From Cordylochernes scorpioides (lineage: Eukaryota; Arthropoda; Arachnida; Pseudoscorpiones; Chernetidae), in NCBI GenBank assembly GCA_030710605.1, contig CP092876.1, positions 62,372,115 to 62,436,114 of the forward strand: a stretch of 64,000 nucleotides of DNA. The letters are read 5' to 3'. Under the pieces are notes generated by a model. The model searched no databases, was not told where the DNA came from, and saw nothing but the letters and a program-made list of their open reading frames with translations. The translations under genes were made by a program, and so were the position numbers. Position 1 is the stretch's first letter. Every line of letters starts with the position of its first letter. Below are positions 22,575-32,764 of the stretch, piece after piece.

Positions 22575-23320
22575 AGCTGTCAAAATATCCATCTACAGCT
22601 TTCTCAACTTATTCTTTGGACACGAAACGAGTTTTATATAAAAAAACGTCTTTAGGTGTGAGAAGAGATGGAAGTCAGAGGATCCCAAATCAGGAGAATT
22701 GGGGATATGGCCAAGAAATTGTTTTCCCATTGCCAAAATATTTTGTGAGCAGGTGCGTTATCCTGGTGAAAGAATATTTTTTCTTCCTCGAGTCAAGCCT
22801 CTTCACGCGAATTTTGATATTCAGATGCCAAGAAGGTTAGAGTAATATCCATCTGTAATATTTCTGCTTTTTACAAGATAATCAATTAACAGGTTCCCTC
22901 TGGCATTCCAAACACACTGGCCATGACCTTTCCGGCAAATGTAATTGCCTTCGCTTCCTTTAGCACCGAACCACCGGCTTTCACCCACTGCTTCGACTGC
23001 TATTTATTTCTGGCGTGTAGTGGTGCACCCATGTCTCATCTATGGTGACAAGTCGCGGCATAAATCGGTCGGATCCCTCTTGAATCGGTCCAGACATTGC
23101 TGATAATGAGTTTTCGCATTTGCTTTTGATCTGCATTCATCAAATGCGACACCCACCTTGCGCAGAGCTTTCGCATTCCTAATTCTTCGTACAAGAAGTT
23201 TACAAACCTTATTCATCTATCGTCCAACACGATATACACGATTGTGCACCTTTTCGATAGTTTCTGGTAGGGTTGCAGTTTTGGCCATGCGACCACGCTT
23301 AAAATTAGCTGCTACCTTTT
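22575..23320 (-). pseudogene. Mariner (Tc1/mariner) transposase pseudogene, copy 1
   Basis: On the minus strand, reading from high to low coordinates, decayed mariner transposase blocks appear in the expected order. They are a linker with a PETIEKVHNRVYRV-like stretch, QQCLDRFKRDPTDL, the catalytic-domain start VTIDETWVHHY (first Asp of the DD34D triad, near 23,030), a GKVMASVFW-like block, and a segment resembling the LPHPPYSPDLAPSD region before a KTRFVS-like end. The frame is broken by several stops and shifts, and part of the region between the helix-turn-helix and catalytic domains is missing. Terminal inverted repeats were not identified. It is an old non-functional copy, distinct from the fragment at 32.0-32.75 kb. 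Confidence 0.8.
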
Positions 23321-24799
23321 AAACGGTTTAAATTGAAGGAGTAGAATTCCTGGAAACCTTTTTTTAAATTACAAGTTTTGTTGAGTTTCTCTCTTTAAGG
23401 TTTAATCCATCCGAAACTAATAATTTAACTAAATTACATGATAATCGAGTTTTTATCCATTTTAACGAAAAGACGCAAGACATGTACTGCAATGACTCGT
23501 TTACACAAGCTACTTGAGCGAACAAGTTGAAACATGTCCCATTAACTAATAACATACGTGCGCAGGGAGGAAACGTATTCTTTCGCCGATTGGAATGCCA
23601 ATTCTGGGACAGGCCGAGAACTTCTCATCTTACCCTCGTACAATTTATGTCTATTAACGTATAAAGGAAGCTCGACCCCCTCTGATTGGTTCACGTAAAA
23701 CGACCCCAGATATGTTCAGTTACTTCGATTCAAAAGGCTACATTGTCTCCAGGTGAATGTAAAACACATTGTGACCTCCTAAATAAAATAATGTGTTAAA
23801 GAGCATCGAATACATTTCAATAATATTTCAGAAGATATTGCAAAGTCAAAAGTTTTCAAATAATCACTTTAAACCTTAATTTTAAAAAGAAAGATGATTA
23901 ATTATACAAAAGAAAAACAGAAAATGTAAATTAAGAATGCTTTCTATTTAAAAGAGAATGGTATTTTAAGTCTAACTATGTTTCTCAAGCTAGGCGAGCC
24001 AAAATGAAAATTCTGAGGGATTTTTAAAGAATCAAAAGGCTTGCAGACGATTCTTTTTTAATTCTAACGCTCTGTGACAGCAGAACATCTGGCAACTTTG
24101 AAACTTTAATACATCGCGGCAAGCGAGAGTGAATATTTTACTTTGGAGTTTTAAAAGGTCGTCAAGTCGTTTGAATTTTAAATTGAAAATGACCACAATA
24201 TATACCAGATGTTCTTACATTTATTTAGGGCCGTTATATTCTAAATGAAAATTTATATTCAATATGATTGAATATAGCGTATATTTTAATGAAAAGACCT
24301 ATTTGTTTCACTCTACCTTCACATTTATAATTACGTAAATATGCCTACATCGTTTATTGGTCTATATAGTATGTCAATTTAATCGGCTAATATGCATTTA
24401 TCCTTATATGCATATATTGAATAGAAATGAGACCCCACTCACTTTAAAAATATATTAAAACAATATATTTTTATTTTATACCCCAGTATAGAACGTACTG
24501 TTGGCGATAAAAAGCGTGCCATAGCATCAATTGGCAATTTCAGACAAAAGCCAACCTGTATACCATTATTTCAGGCTATGGCCCTGATCAGTGCAGGAGC
24601 GGCTTTAACTTCATAATATACTATGAAAGAAGTTATGAATTCATTCGAAAATTTCCAAAATGTGTTTAAGATAATGACATGAATGTAGAGGTGCATCCTT
24701 TTGTATATGTATGCCATCCTCCTAAAATCACCGGTCCACAAAATATTCTTACATATTTCACCGGTTTGATATCTAAAAAGAGAGATAAGCGCTGAGCTA
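23321..24799. other. Intergenic sequence, no gene recognised
   Basis: AT-rich, without shared repeats or convincing frames. Confidence 0.45.
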
Positions 24800-25790
24800 G
24801 ACAATCTGTTTATAGCTCAGAATCTCACATTACTGGCGTTATCGACTTTCCTTCTTGCATGGCCTCGCTTACACTTGAGATGTCATTCCGATCAACGATA
24901 AACCCAGTAAATCGAGACCTCGGAGACAAATTGATCAGATTCAGCCTCTACGTAACTCACGCCCATATGTCTGAATTCCTGTGTCTCTCTCTCTCTCTCT
25001 CTCTCGAATCGATCGTGAGGTTCTCACTTGGAACTTCATCAATCCGCTTCATGGCTTCTTAACTCATTTCTACCCAGCATCTGGAAGGACCACCGTTGGA
25101 TCACCGTGGTCTGACTCCTTCTCAGCTCCTGAATCTCTCCATCATCGAGGGCTGCTGCCTCCTATGTCCACCCGACCTTTGGCCCGTGCGCGATGAGTCG
25201 CCGCCTGCGTTAGATACTTTGCGTCCCAGCCGTTCCTCTCACGTGCCCAACTCGCTGTGTCCAGGTGGACAGAGCGCCCTTGTCCAGTTTCTGCCAACGA
25301 ATTGTCGAGGAGAATATGCTCGGGACTTTCCGCGTTAGCACCATCATGGATGCTGTGGTATTTGCTGGACGAGGAATCCTCGCGTGTCTCCACCCGCACT
25401 GTCCTCCGTATGTTGGAACGCCCGCACCTGCCTGCTCCTTCCCATCACCCGCTCGTAGAAGGGTTGTTGATCTATCTAGATCTCCCTATCACCATCGGCT
25501 GGTCGTGTCTCAGGCGCTACGTCTTCTCAGGCCACGACGACACGTGGCAGTGAGACTAGCAATTCACGCCTTGCCCCATCCAGCTTACCCGACCTCAGCC
25601 GGACAGTCCTGCGTCTCCTGGGGAACCAGCGGCCTGTATCTGGTCCACAGGTGCTGATCATGCCTCTGCGTCAGGTTTCTCATCCAGAAGGCATTCACTA
25701 TTATCCAGCGCCTCCTGAACTGCAAGGCTGGGTCTTCGGGCGACACCCTGGCCATCCTGGCGTCTGACAAGACCTGCCTCTATAAATATT
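24800..25790 (-). pseudogene. GC-rich block, possible degenerate LINE 3' coding relic
   Basis: This is the largest GC-rich island outside the gypsy element. On the minus strand a frame at 25,142-25,399 includes AESPEHILLDNSLAETG, which resembles the ETxEHxLLxCP signature just after the RNase H region of R1/Jockey-type LINEs, although the metal-binding Cys residues are not kept. Overlapping frames on both strands are open because the block is GC-rich. No reverse transcriptase motif was found. A (CT)n run at 24,988-25,006 adjoins it. The assignment is weak; it could also be a decayed exon or another retroelement. Confidence 0.3.
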
Positions 25791-26107
25791 ATTTCAACAT
25801 TAACTGAGGGGGGTCCGGGTAGATCCTGTCTTGTCTGGAACAGGAAAAGGTGGATGAGCCTCCCTCGCTAGGAACACTGAAAATACTTTATCACCTAATT
25901 CTATATAATAACAATCTTTGTTTATTTTTTCTTTTACACTTTTTTAACTGTAGAGTAAATTTTATTAAAGCATTTAAATTGTCACAATTTTCAAATTCAG
26001 CATCACACCTACATATATATATATATGTAGTTATAGTGTCATTTTTATTTTCCCGCTGACTGGTTATGCTGTTTTTATTTTGCCTTATAGTCATCTGAAA
26101 AATTATC
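25791..26107. other. AT-rich spacer, no gene recognised
   Basis: A short TATATATA run at about 26,015 and T-rich tracts only. Confidence 0.4.
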
Positions 26108-26172
26108 CTCCTCAAGACTCGAACGCACAATCTCCAGTTTAAGAGGCTGGCCCCTTACTCATAGATCCATAA
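26108..26172 (-). repeat. tRNA-like sequence, SINE or tRNA pseudogene
   Basis: The minus strand reads GGATCTATGAGTAAGGGG, then an anticodon-arm-like segment with loop CTCTTAA (Lys CTT-like) between CCAGC and ACTGG, and a B-box-like GTTCGAGTC. The T stem and acceptor stem do not pair, so it is not a functional tRNA. Confidence 0.35.
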
Positions 26173-26379
26173 TAGGCTTATTATTTCATTTTAAAATCAT
26201 TATTTTATTATTTTATAGATCCTCTTCTCTCAAGATATTAAACAGCTGAGAACAAGTTGATTATTTCGGCAAATTATCCGCGGCATGTGTTACGGTGAAC
26301 TTGTTCTCTCGGTTCTACATAATGTCATCTATTAATTATAGATAAGAGATTTATATATAAGAGAGATATCTATATAGAA

Positions 26380-26596
26380 TACACTCATGGACAAAACTTA
26401 AGAGAGTGGAAGGTCTTTGATGCCGCCGTCATCCGTTTTTTTTTTTTAAGGGGACAGGAGCAATTTTGTTCACACTTGGATATTTCGTGTTTCTTCAATA
26501 AAGGTCACTGTGTATAAAATATTTCCTGAATTATTGTCTGAATCCCGCTATACATGATAAACGTTACAACTTCCTTTAGTGTTGTCCATGAATGTA
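26380..26596. mobile_element. MITE family F, ~215 bp
   Basis: Starts TACACTCATGGACAAAACTT and ends GTTGTCCATGAATGTA, a TIR pair bounded by TA as in Tc1/mariner-type MITEs. Internal landmarks are GTTCACACTTGGATATTTCG and CCCGCTATACATG. Other copies: 52,799-52,994 and 37,297-37,460, with relics near 15.4 and 16.4 kb. Confidence 0.75.
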
Positions 26597-28387
26597 TCAT
26601 CCGTCCCGAATGTTTCCACCTACCACCAGAGTGATATGGAAATCAAAACTCGTGGAATGGATTGATTGATCTGAATTGAGTCCGAGATTATGTCGGCGAT
26701 TCTATGCAAATGGAGCTGGTCATATTTTTAGCCGCACCACCTTATTTACATACTATGCCTCTCTCTGCTCTGTTAGGTTCAAACCTCGCTATGTAAACCT
26801 TATTAATTCAAAATAACCTGAGCTTTTCAAATACAAACTATAGAGCAGAATTAACAATACAATAGTGGTGGTTATCTGGTAGATTAACTAAATGAAATTG
26901 GTGGAAAGGTTCGTTATTGATAAGCCGAGCAATCCCAAATATTAAACCTTCAATTCATTATTTGCTGAAGTTCAACCAATATGGTTGAAATCACAAATAG
27001 CTGAATAGATGCAGCCTTACATCACTTGAACAAAACTGCCCTACCTCCAGGAGACAATGACATTGAATTAATTGACTACTAGTTAACAGTCAGAAAAATA
27101 ATAAAAACACAAAATATATGAAAAAATGTCAAATAAAAATAAAATGTATTTACATCAGATAAATTCTCCAAGGAAAGTCCACGATATCTTATTGGAGGTT
27201 CAACTTTGACCTTTATGTTTAATAATCCTCTGTGAACGCCTCATCTGAAGATGACTTGTGAAGTGACAAAGTTACATTATTGTTGAGAGTAGAAGATATT
27301 TGGAAAGAGAGAGAAGACACAATGTACTGCTAATTTTATTTTCTAATTAAAAAACTGTTCTTACTATTTTGGGAAAATTTAGGAATGTTCTTGGCGCATC
27401 AATGGTTAACCCTTCCATCATTTATATTAGTCTAATCTGCTTATATGACCAACATTATCAAGATATATTTAGTGTGAAGGAGGTATTAGAAATTCTGAAT
27501 ATAAAAAATATTTGGGTGAAGTTTTTTCAACTAGCAATAATCGCGCCACAGAAGATCCTCATTGGCTAAGATATCGCCTCTGTGCATCTGTATAAAACCG
27601 GTGGTCTTAATAAAGCTGTTTGTGTGTGTGTGTCAATATAAAAGATTTGTCCATAGTTTCCTTTTATAAATAGTTTCTTTTAATTCTTCAACTTATGAAT
27701 AAAGTAATATTTTTAATGGTAGTAAAGACATTATAGTAAGCTCAGAAGGAATCCAATAAATGGCGTATAATAAAGTTTTGCACGATGTATTGTATTTTGT
27801 GTGCTCTGGCTTCTAAGTCCGACGAGCTGAAATGAAGTAAGTTAAAAGGAAATTGCCACTTGATAAATGAGAAGTGGTAAATTGAATTCGTAGATATATT
27901 TCAATAATAATTTTAATTTCTATAATAAATCAATTCATATTTTCAAAAAGAATTAATATTGTAATATCTAAAAACAAATAATTTCAAAATACATCACGCG
28001 TTAAAGCTAGTCATTTCTCTCAATAAATTTTAACTTCAAATTAGATTTTCGTAGCAATTTCAAGGAGTCATTTCTCAACCATATTACTTGTATTGTAATA
28101 TATAAATGAGAGATGTGTGTTAGTAATTAAACACAGAGTAATGGGAGCATCCATTCAACGATCGTCTAATCTATTATAAATCCACGCCAAACCAAATATT
28201 TCGAGTTATACAGATTGAAAATGTCGAATTAAAGTAAGGTGTTTGCTGAATTTAAAACAACAACGTTTTCCATCTGGTATTTTATAAAATTTACCCAGGT
28301 CTGCTTGTAAAATTGAAACGAGAATTATGGTTAAAATATCGTTTATCAATATCAAATGACACAAAGCAATAACGCGCCATCTATACA
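26597..28387. other. Intergenic sequence, no gene recognised
   Basis: At 27,555-27,640 there is CCTCATTGGCTAAG followed by TGTATAAAACC and AATAAAGC, a CCAAT/TATA/polyA succession typical of a short LTR, but no LTR boundaries could be fixed. Before element 28,388, GCAATAACGCGCCATCT repeats the sequence that follows the foldback at 20,712. Confidence 0.4.
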
Positions 28388-28547
28388 TATAAAATGAAAG
28401 GATTTAAAAGCACGAATGTTTCTTTTATACACAATACAAACTTCTACTGTTCTTACTGCGATGAAAAAATATATATTTTTTCATCGCAGAAGTTTGTATT
28501 GTGTATAAAAGAAACATTCGTGCTTTTAAAATCCTTTCATTTTATAA
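28388..28547. mobile_element. Near-perfect foldback MITE, 160 bp
   Basis: TATAAAATGAAAGGATTTAA on the left and its complement on the right extend into arms of about 75 bp that meet around ATGAAAAAATATATATTTTTTCAT. RNA from this locus would form a single long, almost unlooped hairpin. It is a compact derivative of the 20,501-20,704 element. Confidence 0.85.
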
Positions 28548-29517
28548 ATCTCAAATGAGTGTCCTGTTTTACAGTGATCACCTTTCTCTATCTTGAAAGG
28601 GTTTTTGTGGGATCGTTTTTGAAGACAACTCTCAGATTTATAAAATTAATTTATTAAACTTTAAACATTTTCAGATATAGAGAGAGTAACGAGTTAATTA
28701 CCTCGTATTTAAGCCTAAAAAATAAATTATCTTATTTACACCATGGTTCTAACCAGATTAAACTTATTCAAAACAGACAACAACAAAAAATAAACAAATT
28801 AATGATAGAGGGTAAGTTCCTATTTTTCACAAGCTTTCACACTCAAAGAATAATCATTTCCTTGCTTCAGTTTTTAATCTTGATTCCTTTTTAATTTTTC
28901 TTTTCAATCCTGTCTATCAGGGCAAATTTTCTAAGTGACATTCTTCCTTTTAATTCTCATTCCATCCTCCGGAACATTTTCATATATCCATTGAACCTTA
29001 ATATAAGTTTCACACACATTGACATTTTTCTATTTATCTCTTTAGAAACTCTTTTTAGATTCCTCGCGTCTAGAGGCTACATTTTATATTTGCGTTGTGG
29101 TTGTTGTCGTGTCCAATGAAGAGCCTCAGATGTCCACATGCATCTCTAACACAGCAGTCGCAATGTCCACTATCTTGGGTGTGTAAAGCTGGTCTTCATT
29201 GAGAAATGGGTGCCGTCACCATGTTAGTCACCTTGGAAACGAACCCCCAAATATTTTCGTTGACATTGAGGACACACGATAATTTATTCTAATCAGATAT
29301 CTATGATCAAATACCATCGAAATGCCACCAAAGCTATATTTACTATGTGATTGTAGCACGAGTGACAAAAGTCTGAAATACAGGATCGAAATTATTTTTA
29401 GAAATGTTCGATAATTCCGGAGAATCGGGAATAAAGAATGTTAACTCTGTCTCTCTAGAGCTTTAAAGGAAATTCCATTATAACTCTCATACATTCATAA
29501 ACATAAATCTTACTGAA
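28548..29517. other. Intergenic sequence, no gene recognised
   Basis: Around 29,095-29,280 one minus-strand frame has closely spaced Cys and His (HCDCCVRDACGHLRLFIGH), a possible relic of the zinc-binding tail of a LINE-like protein. Too short and decayed to call. Confidence 0.35.
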
Positions 29518-29892
29518 ATGAAAATTAGAAACTATTTTAGACGCGTAAGATTCTTTTTGAAATTAAACAATTTCTACTGCCCTTACTGCAATGGAAAAAT
29601 TAATGGGAGGGCCTGACTCATCAGTGGTGAACCCTCCCAGTGGTTTCGCCAGTTTAATCTAACATACCGCTGTTATATTACATTTTTCGATCTTCCTTTT
29701 ATAGTGATACTGATGCTAGACTCTTGGAATGGCGAAACCGCTGGGAGGGTTCACTACTGATGAGCCAGGCCCTCCCATTGATTTTTGTCATTGCAGTAAG
29801 GGCAGTAGAAATTGATTAATTTCAAAAAGAATAATACGCGTCTAAAATAGTTTATAATTTTCATAACAGATAGCGCGCTAGTGCATCATAAT
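29518..29892. mobile_element. Foldback element family C, full-length, ~375 bp
   Basis: Left arm GAAAATTAGAAACTATTTTA through TACTGCCCTTACTGCAATG, GGGAGGGCC, CTCATCAGTGGTGAA and GGTTTCGCCA. The right arm is the reverse complement and ends GCGCTAGTGCATCATAATA. The loop is about 80 bp. Partial copies: 41,437-41,548, 58,024-58,235, 58,348-58,592. ATAAATCTTACT occurs at both borders (29,503-29,514 and 29,893-29,904). Confidence 0.85.
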
Positions 29893-29904
29893 ATAAATCT
29901 TACT

Positions 29905-31065
29905 AGCAGAACTGGCCAAGGCAGAATTCGAAAAATATTATCTCAAATGAATGTTCAAAAGCAAAGGATCAAATATTTTTCATACAATCCATAGAAGTAA
30001 ATAGATGTATCTTTGCTGTCTCAGTTGTTGGCCCAAAGTAAATTATTTTAAGAGAAAGTGGCGATACTATCTTAAATATCTCATTACAGGGGATCAGGTT
30101 TTGATTTTATTCAAACTGTTATGTATTGTAAGAAATCATTAAGAAATATACACCGTAAAAGAATACACCGAATAATAAATTGTAATTATTGTTGTTTTGT
30201 TGTGCTAAACACAAATGTAATTAATTTAAATAAAAACATAAGTTTATTAATGGCGATGAGGATGGTATATCGGGTTGCTTTCAATTTTTTTTTTTTTTCA
30301 AACGGAAAGCTCCTCTTACCATTGCCTTCCCAGTATATTCGGACCTTGTTTATCAGCCAACAAAATTTGCATACTTTTAGTGCAATTTGAGACTTTAGCC
30401 TTTACATTGAGTTTCCATAAAATGTTTACCTGATACCTATGTCCTTAAAGAAACATCAGATTTCTCAAGTTGTATCATTCTCCAGTTCTTTATTTTTTTT
30501 TTATTCAGTAATGAATAGGAACTATCGGTGTCAATTAGCATTGTTATCTCATTTTCATCTAAGCGCTATCTTATCTAAATATAGAATTTACCATTCTCAT
30601 CCTCCGTTCTGAAGCTATGCTAATATTTAAGATTATCTACTTTTGTTAAGCATTGTTATAATGGCGAGTTTCAGCAATCTTGAAATGTTGATTCATCCAA
30701 GCCTGAAAAAAATGTATTTGCATATCTGGAAAGAATGAATTTTTATTTCGTAGCAAATCTTATTATGAGAAATTAGCAGAATAAAACAATTTTATTAAGA
30801 TAGGTTCAGAAGCTTCATTAGAAAGATCGTTCACCGCAGCTAAAAGCTCATTTGATATTGATAGAATGAATTGATTGAGTTATTAACCGATCATTTTTGC
30901 CTTTAACCAAACATAACACAAATCAGACAAAGAATGTGAATCAGCATGCTCTATTCTTTTAAAAGGAAATGTAAAACGCTATAGGCGAGCAATTTCTCAA
31001 ATAGAAATATAATCGCTATAAAGAATTATATACATAGTAATTTATAGAAATTTGAGTAAACTTAC
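29905..31065. other. Intergenic sequence, no gene recognised
   Basis: AT-rich, with T-runs at about 30,285 and 30,490. No recognised domain in the 89-codon frame at 30,121. Confidence 0.45.
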
Positions 31066-31384
31066 GTTTATATCGTGACATCGACTGGAAGATGTCACTA
31101 ACAGCTTCGTCCAGAGTGAGTTTGTAATTCAGGCGTAACTTTAAATTCCAGAGCTTGTTGGTAAGTCGCCACTCAAGTCACCAATAGTTCTGATGAATAA
31201 CGCAGTTAATTAAAGTGGCTGTACGTATCATCTGATGTTTGGATTGGTCGATTCTATCCCCGTACTCACGGCATATTTCCTCATCGGAGTATAAGTAGCT
31301 CCAAGGATCCAATTCCCCTGATAAATGGATTGGCAGTGCGCCACAAAATGGGAAATTGCAATTGATGCGGATGGAAGCTTCTTT
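31066..31384 (-). pseudogene. Unrecognised exon-like segment with one in-frame stop
   Basis: A minus-strand frame is open from 31,384 to 31,181, then TGA at 31,180-31,178, then open again in the same frame to 31,066, where it meets GTAAGT, a consensus splice donor. Upstream, TTCAACCTCCTTAAAAAG could serve as an acceptor. The conceptual peptide is compositionally protein-like, including GELDPWSYLYSDEEIC and, after the stop, KLTLDEAVSDIF. I do not recognise the family. The TGA would be CGA with one C-to-T change. Alternatives: a real exon carrying a mutation or sequencing error, an exon of a pseudogene, or old transposon coding sequence. There is no ATG near the 5' end. Confidence 0.35.
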
Positions 31385-31689
31385 TTAAGGAGGTTGAATA
31401 CCTAAGTGGTTCTTTTACTTTTTTTTTTGGAAGGTTCGCAGCTAACTGCGTCCGCCTTTTAGATATCGATAAACTTATTTATTTGAATACGAAGTGAAAT
31501 CCAACACAGGAAAATATGCATGGAAATACATTTTTGAAATAGGTCTGTGAAAGTGGAAAATTTCCATCTTGAAAAATAATTGAAGTATGCAAATGGTGGC
31601 GTAAAAAAAAATAATAAAACGAAATTTATTCTCAGTGTCTGGGAGTATGGTTATAAAATAAATACGATATAATATATATATATAAAGAA
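31385..31689. other. AT-rich spacer, no gene recognised
   Basis: T- and A-rich tracts and a short TA run before the family B element. Confidence 0.4.
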
Positions 31690-31990
31690 ACTAAGGTCGC
31701 CTCTCCCGTCAAAATAGACGTCAAAACTAGACGCCATCTATTGACCGTCGCCGCAACTAGCGGCCTCGGGTCAGTGACAAAGCCACAACACCAGCTTTGG
31801 CAAATTGAAAAGCGTCCACCTAGAGACCATGGTTTCGGGCTAATGGCCCTCGTCAGTCTAGAGCGGACTTTATTCCATGAGATCCACACGGGATCTGATG
31901 GAATCTTGACAATTTGCCAAAGAGGTGTTTAGCTGGCAAAGTGGCTGGGCCATATCTATGGCTAAAATATAGATGGAAATTTTGCCGAGA
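31690..31990 (-). mobile_element. Family B ribozyme-bearing repeat, best copy
   Basis: Minus-strand copy with all family landmarks: GGCCATAGATATGGCCCAGC, AATTGTCAAGATTCCATC, the hammerhead motif, TTTGCCAAAGCTGG, GCGGCGACGGTCAATAGA and TTTGACGGGAGAGGCG. ACTAAGGTCGCCTCT occurs at one border (31,690) and again at 32,008, just beyond the other. No coding potential. Confidence 0.8.
31814..31868 (-). ncRNA. Type I hammerhead ribozyme (family B), intact core
   Basis: Minus strand, 5' to 3': stem I outer strand GTCC, internal loop GCT, inner strand CTAGA; core CTGACGA; stem II GGGC with loop CATTA and GCCC; GAA; stem III ACC-AT-GGT; H17 = C, making the classical GTC triplet; then stem I TCTAG, GT, GGAC. 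All pairs in stems I (5+4), II (4) and III (3) are Watson-Crick. Predicted cleavage lies between 31,825 and 31,824. The internal loop in stem I and the pyrimidine/purine-rich loop II have the geometry used for tertiary contacts in natural hammerheads. Family comparison is by reading; activity is an inference. Confidence 0.85.
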
Positions 31991-32036
31991 GGATATTGAT
32001 CTAGACTAAGGTCGCCTCTATAATCAAAACTAGTCT

Positions 32037-32752
32037 TTCCACTTCATGGATTGGCGTTTTGTTTCCGGGTCATACCCGTAAACCCATGTCTCGTCTCCAG
32101 TTATTACTTTTTCCTTCCAATTAGGGTTTTCTTCCACCATTTCAAGGATTTTTTTGGCAACTTCAACGCGATTCTCCTTTTGTTGGATTGTGAGCATTTT
32201 AGGGACAAATTTTGAAGGTGTATTCTTTAATTATCGATCCAACTAATGATTTTGATATCCCTGTTTCTTTCTCAATGTCCCGTAACCCTATTCGTGGATT
32301 TTCTTTTATCAAATTTGAAATTTGGCTCACCTTTTCAGGGTTCCTGTGCAGAATTGGACGTCCAACACGCTTCTCATCTTTCACCGATTCCATTCCATTT
32401 TTGAATCGTGAAAACCATCTAAATGTGGTGGGCTTATTTACATTTTCATTTTCAAATGCCAATTTCAACAAATCAAAAGTTTCTGAAGCCGATTTCCCAA
32501 TTTTGTGGCAAAATTTAATACAAATTCGTTGTTCTAATTTTCTATTCATTACAAATTAGAAGTTGTTATGCAAGGCGTTCTTTTTAAAGCTTACAATTTA
32601 TCGACTGCGCGCGCAATCACTGGATGTGTGATATACCGCAGTGTAGCTGAAGCTTTCTATTCTTTTAATAGACTTTTTTTAAAAAATATCATTTCATTTT
32701 TTCTTTGTTTTTGACCGGTCTCATTATTTATTGGACACACCTTGTATGTATC
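32037..32752 (-). pseudogene. Mariner transposase fragment, copy 2 (5' part)
   Basis: Minus strand. A start ATG at 32,549 opens a 116-codon frame with the mariner/Mos-type N-terminal helix-turn-helix (QRICIKFCHKIGKSASETF, TTFRWFSRFKNG) and the GRP linker motif (KRVGRPI). A one-base loss near 32,205 ends the frame; the protein continues in the next frame as KMLTIQQKENRVEVAKK and the catalytic start VITGDETWVYGYDPETKRQS, then stops at about 32,037 at the border with unrelated repeat sequence. The rest of the DD34D catalytic domain is missing. Upstream, TACAAGGTGTGTCCAATAAA ending at about 32,752 looks like the 5' terminal repeat. It belongs to a different mariner lineage from the 22.6-kb copy (DETWVYGYD versus DETWVHHY). 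Confidence 0.85.
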
Positions 32753-32764
32753 TTCACCTAAATT

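Noticed and set aside
24988-25196. Small secreted protein starting near the (CT)n run
   Set aside because: The hydrophobic-looking start comes from a CT microsatellite encoding Ser-Leu repeats; no conserved mature peptide.
29700-29790. Possible permuted hammerhead in family C (GGCGAAACC ... CTGATGAGCC)
   Set aside because: GAA and CTGATGA with GGC/GCC could mimic a stem II-open hammerhead, but the bases between them cannot form stem I next to a valid cleavage triplet.
31741-31932. 63-codon plus-strand frame and 85-codon minus-strand frame in family B
   Set aside because: They overlap the ribozyme-bearing noncoding repeat and are not conserved as frames in the 3.5- and 56.4-kb copies.
32212-32559. 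115-codon plus-strand frame
   Set aside because: Antisense shadow of the mariner transposase fragment, which shows recognisable family motifs on the minus strand.
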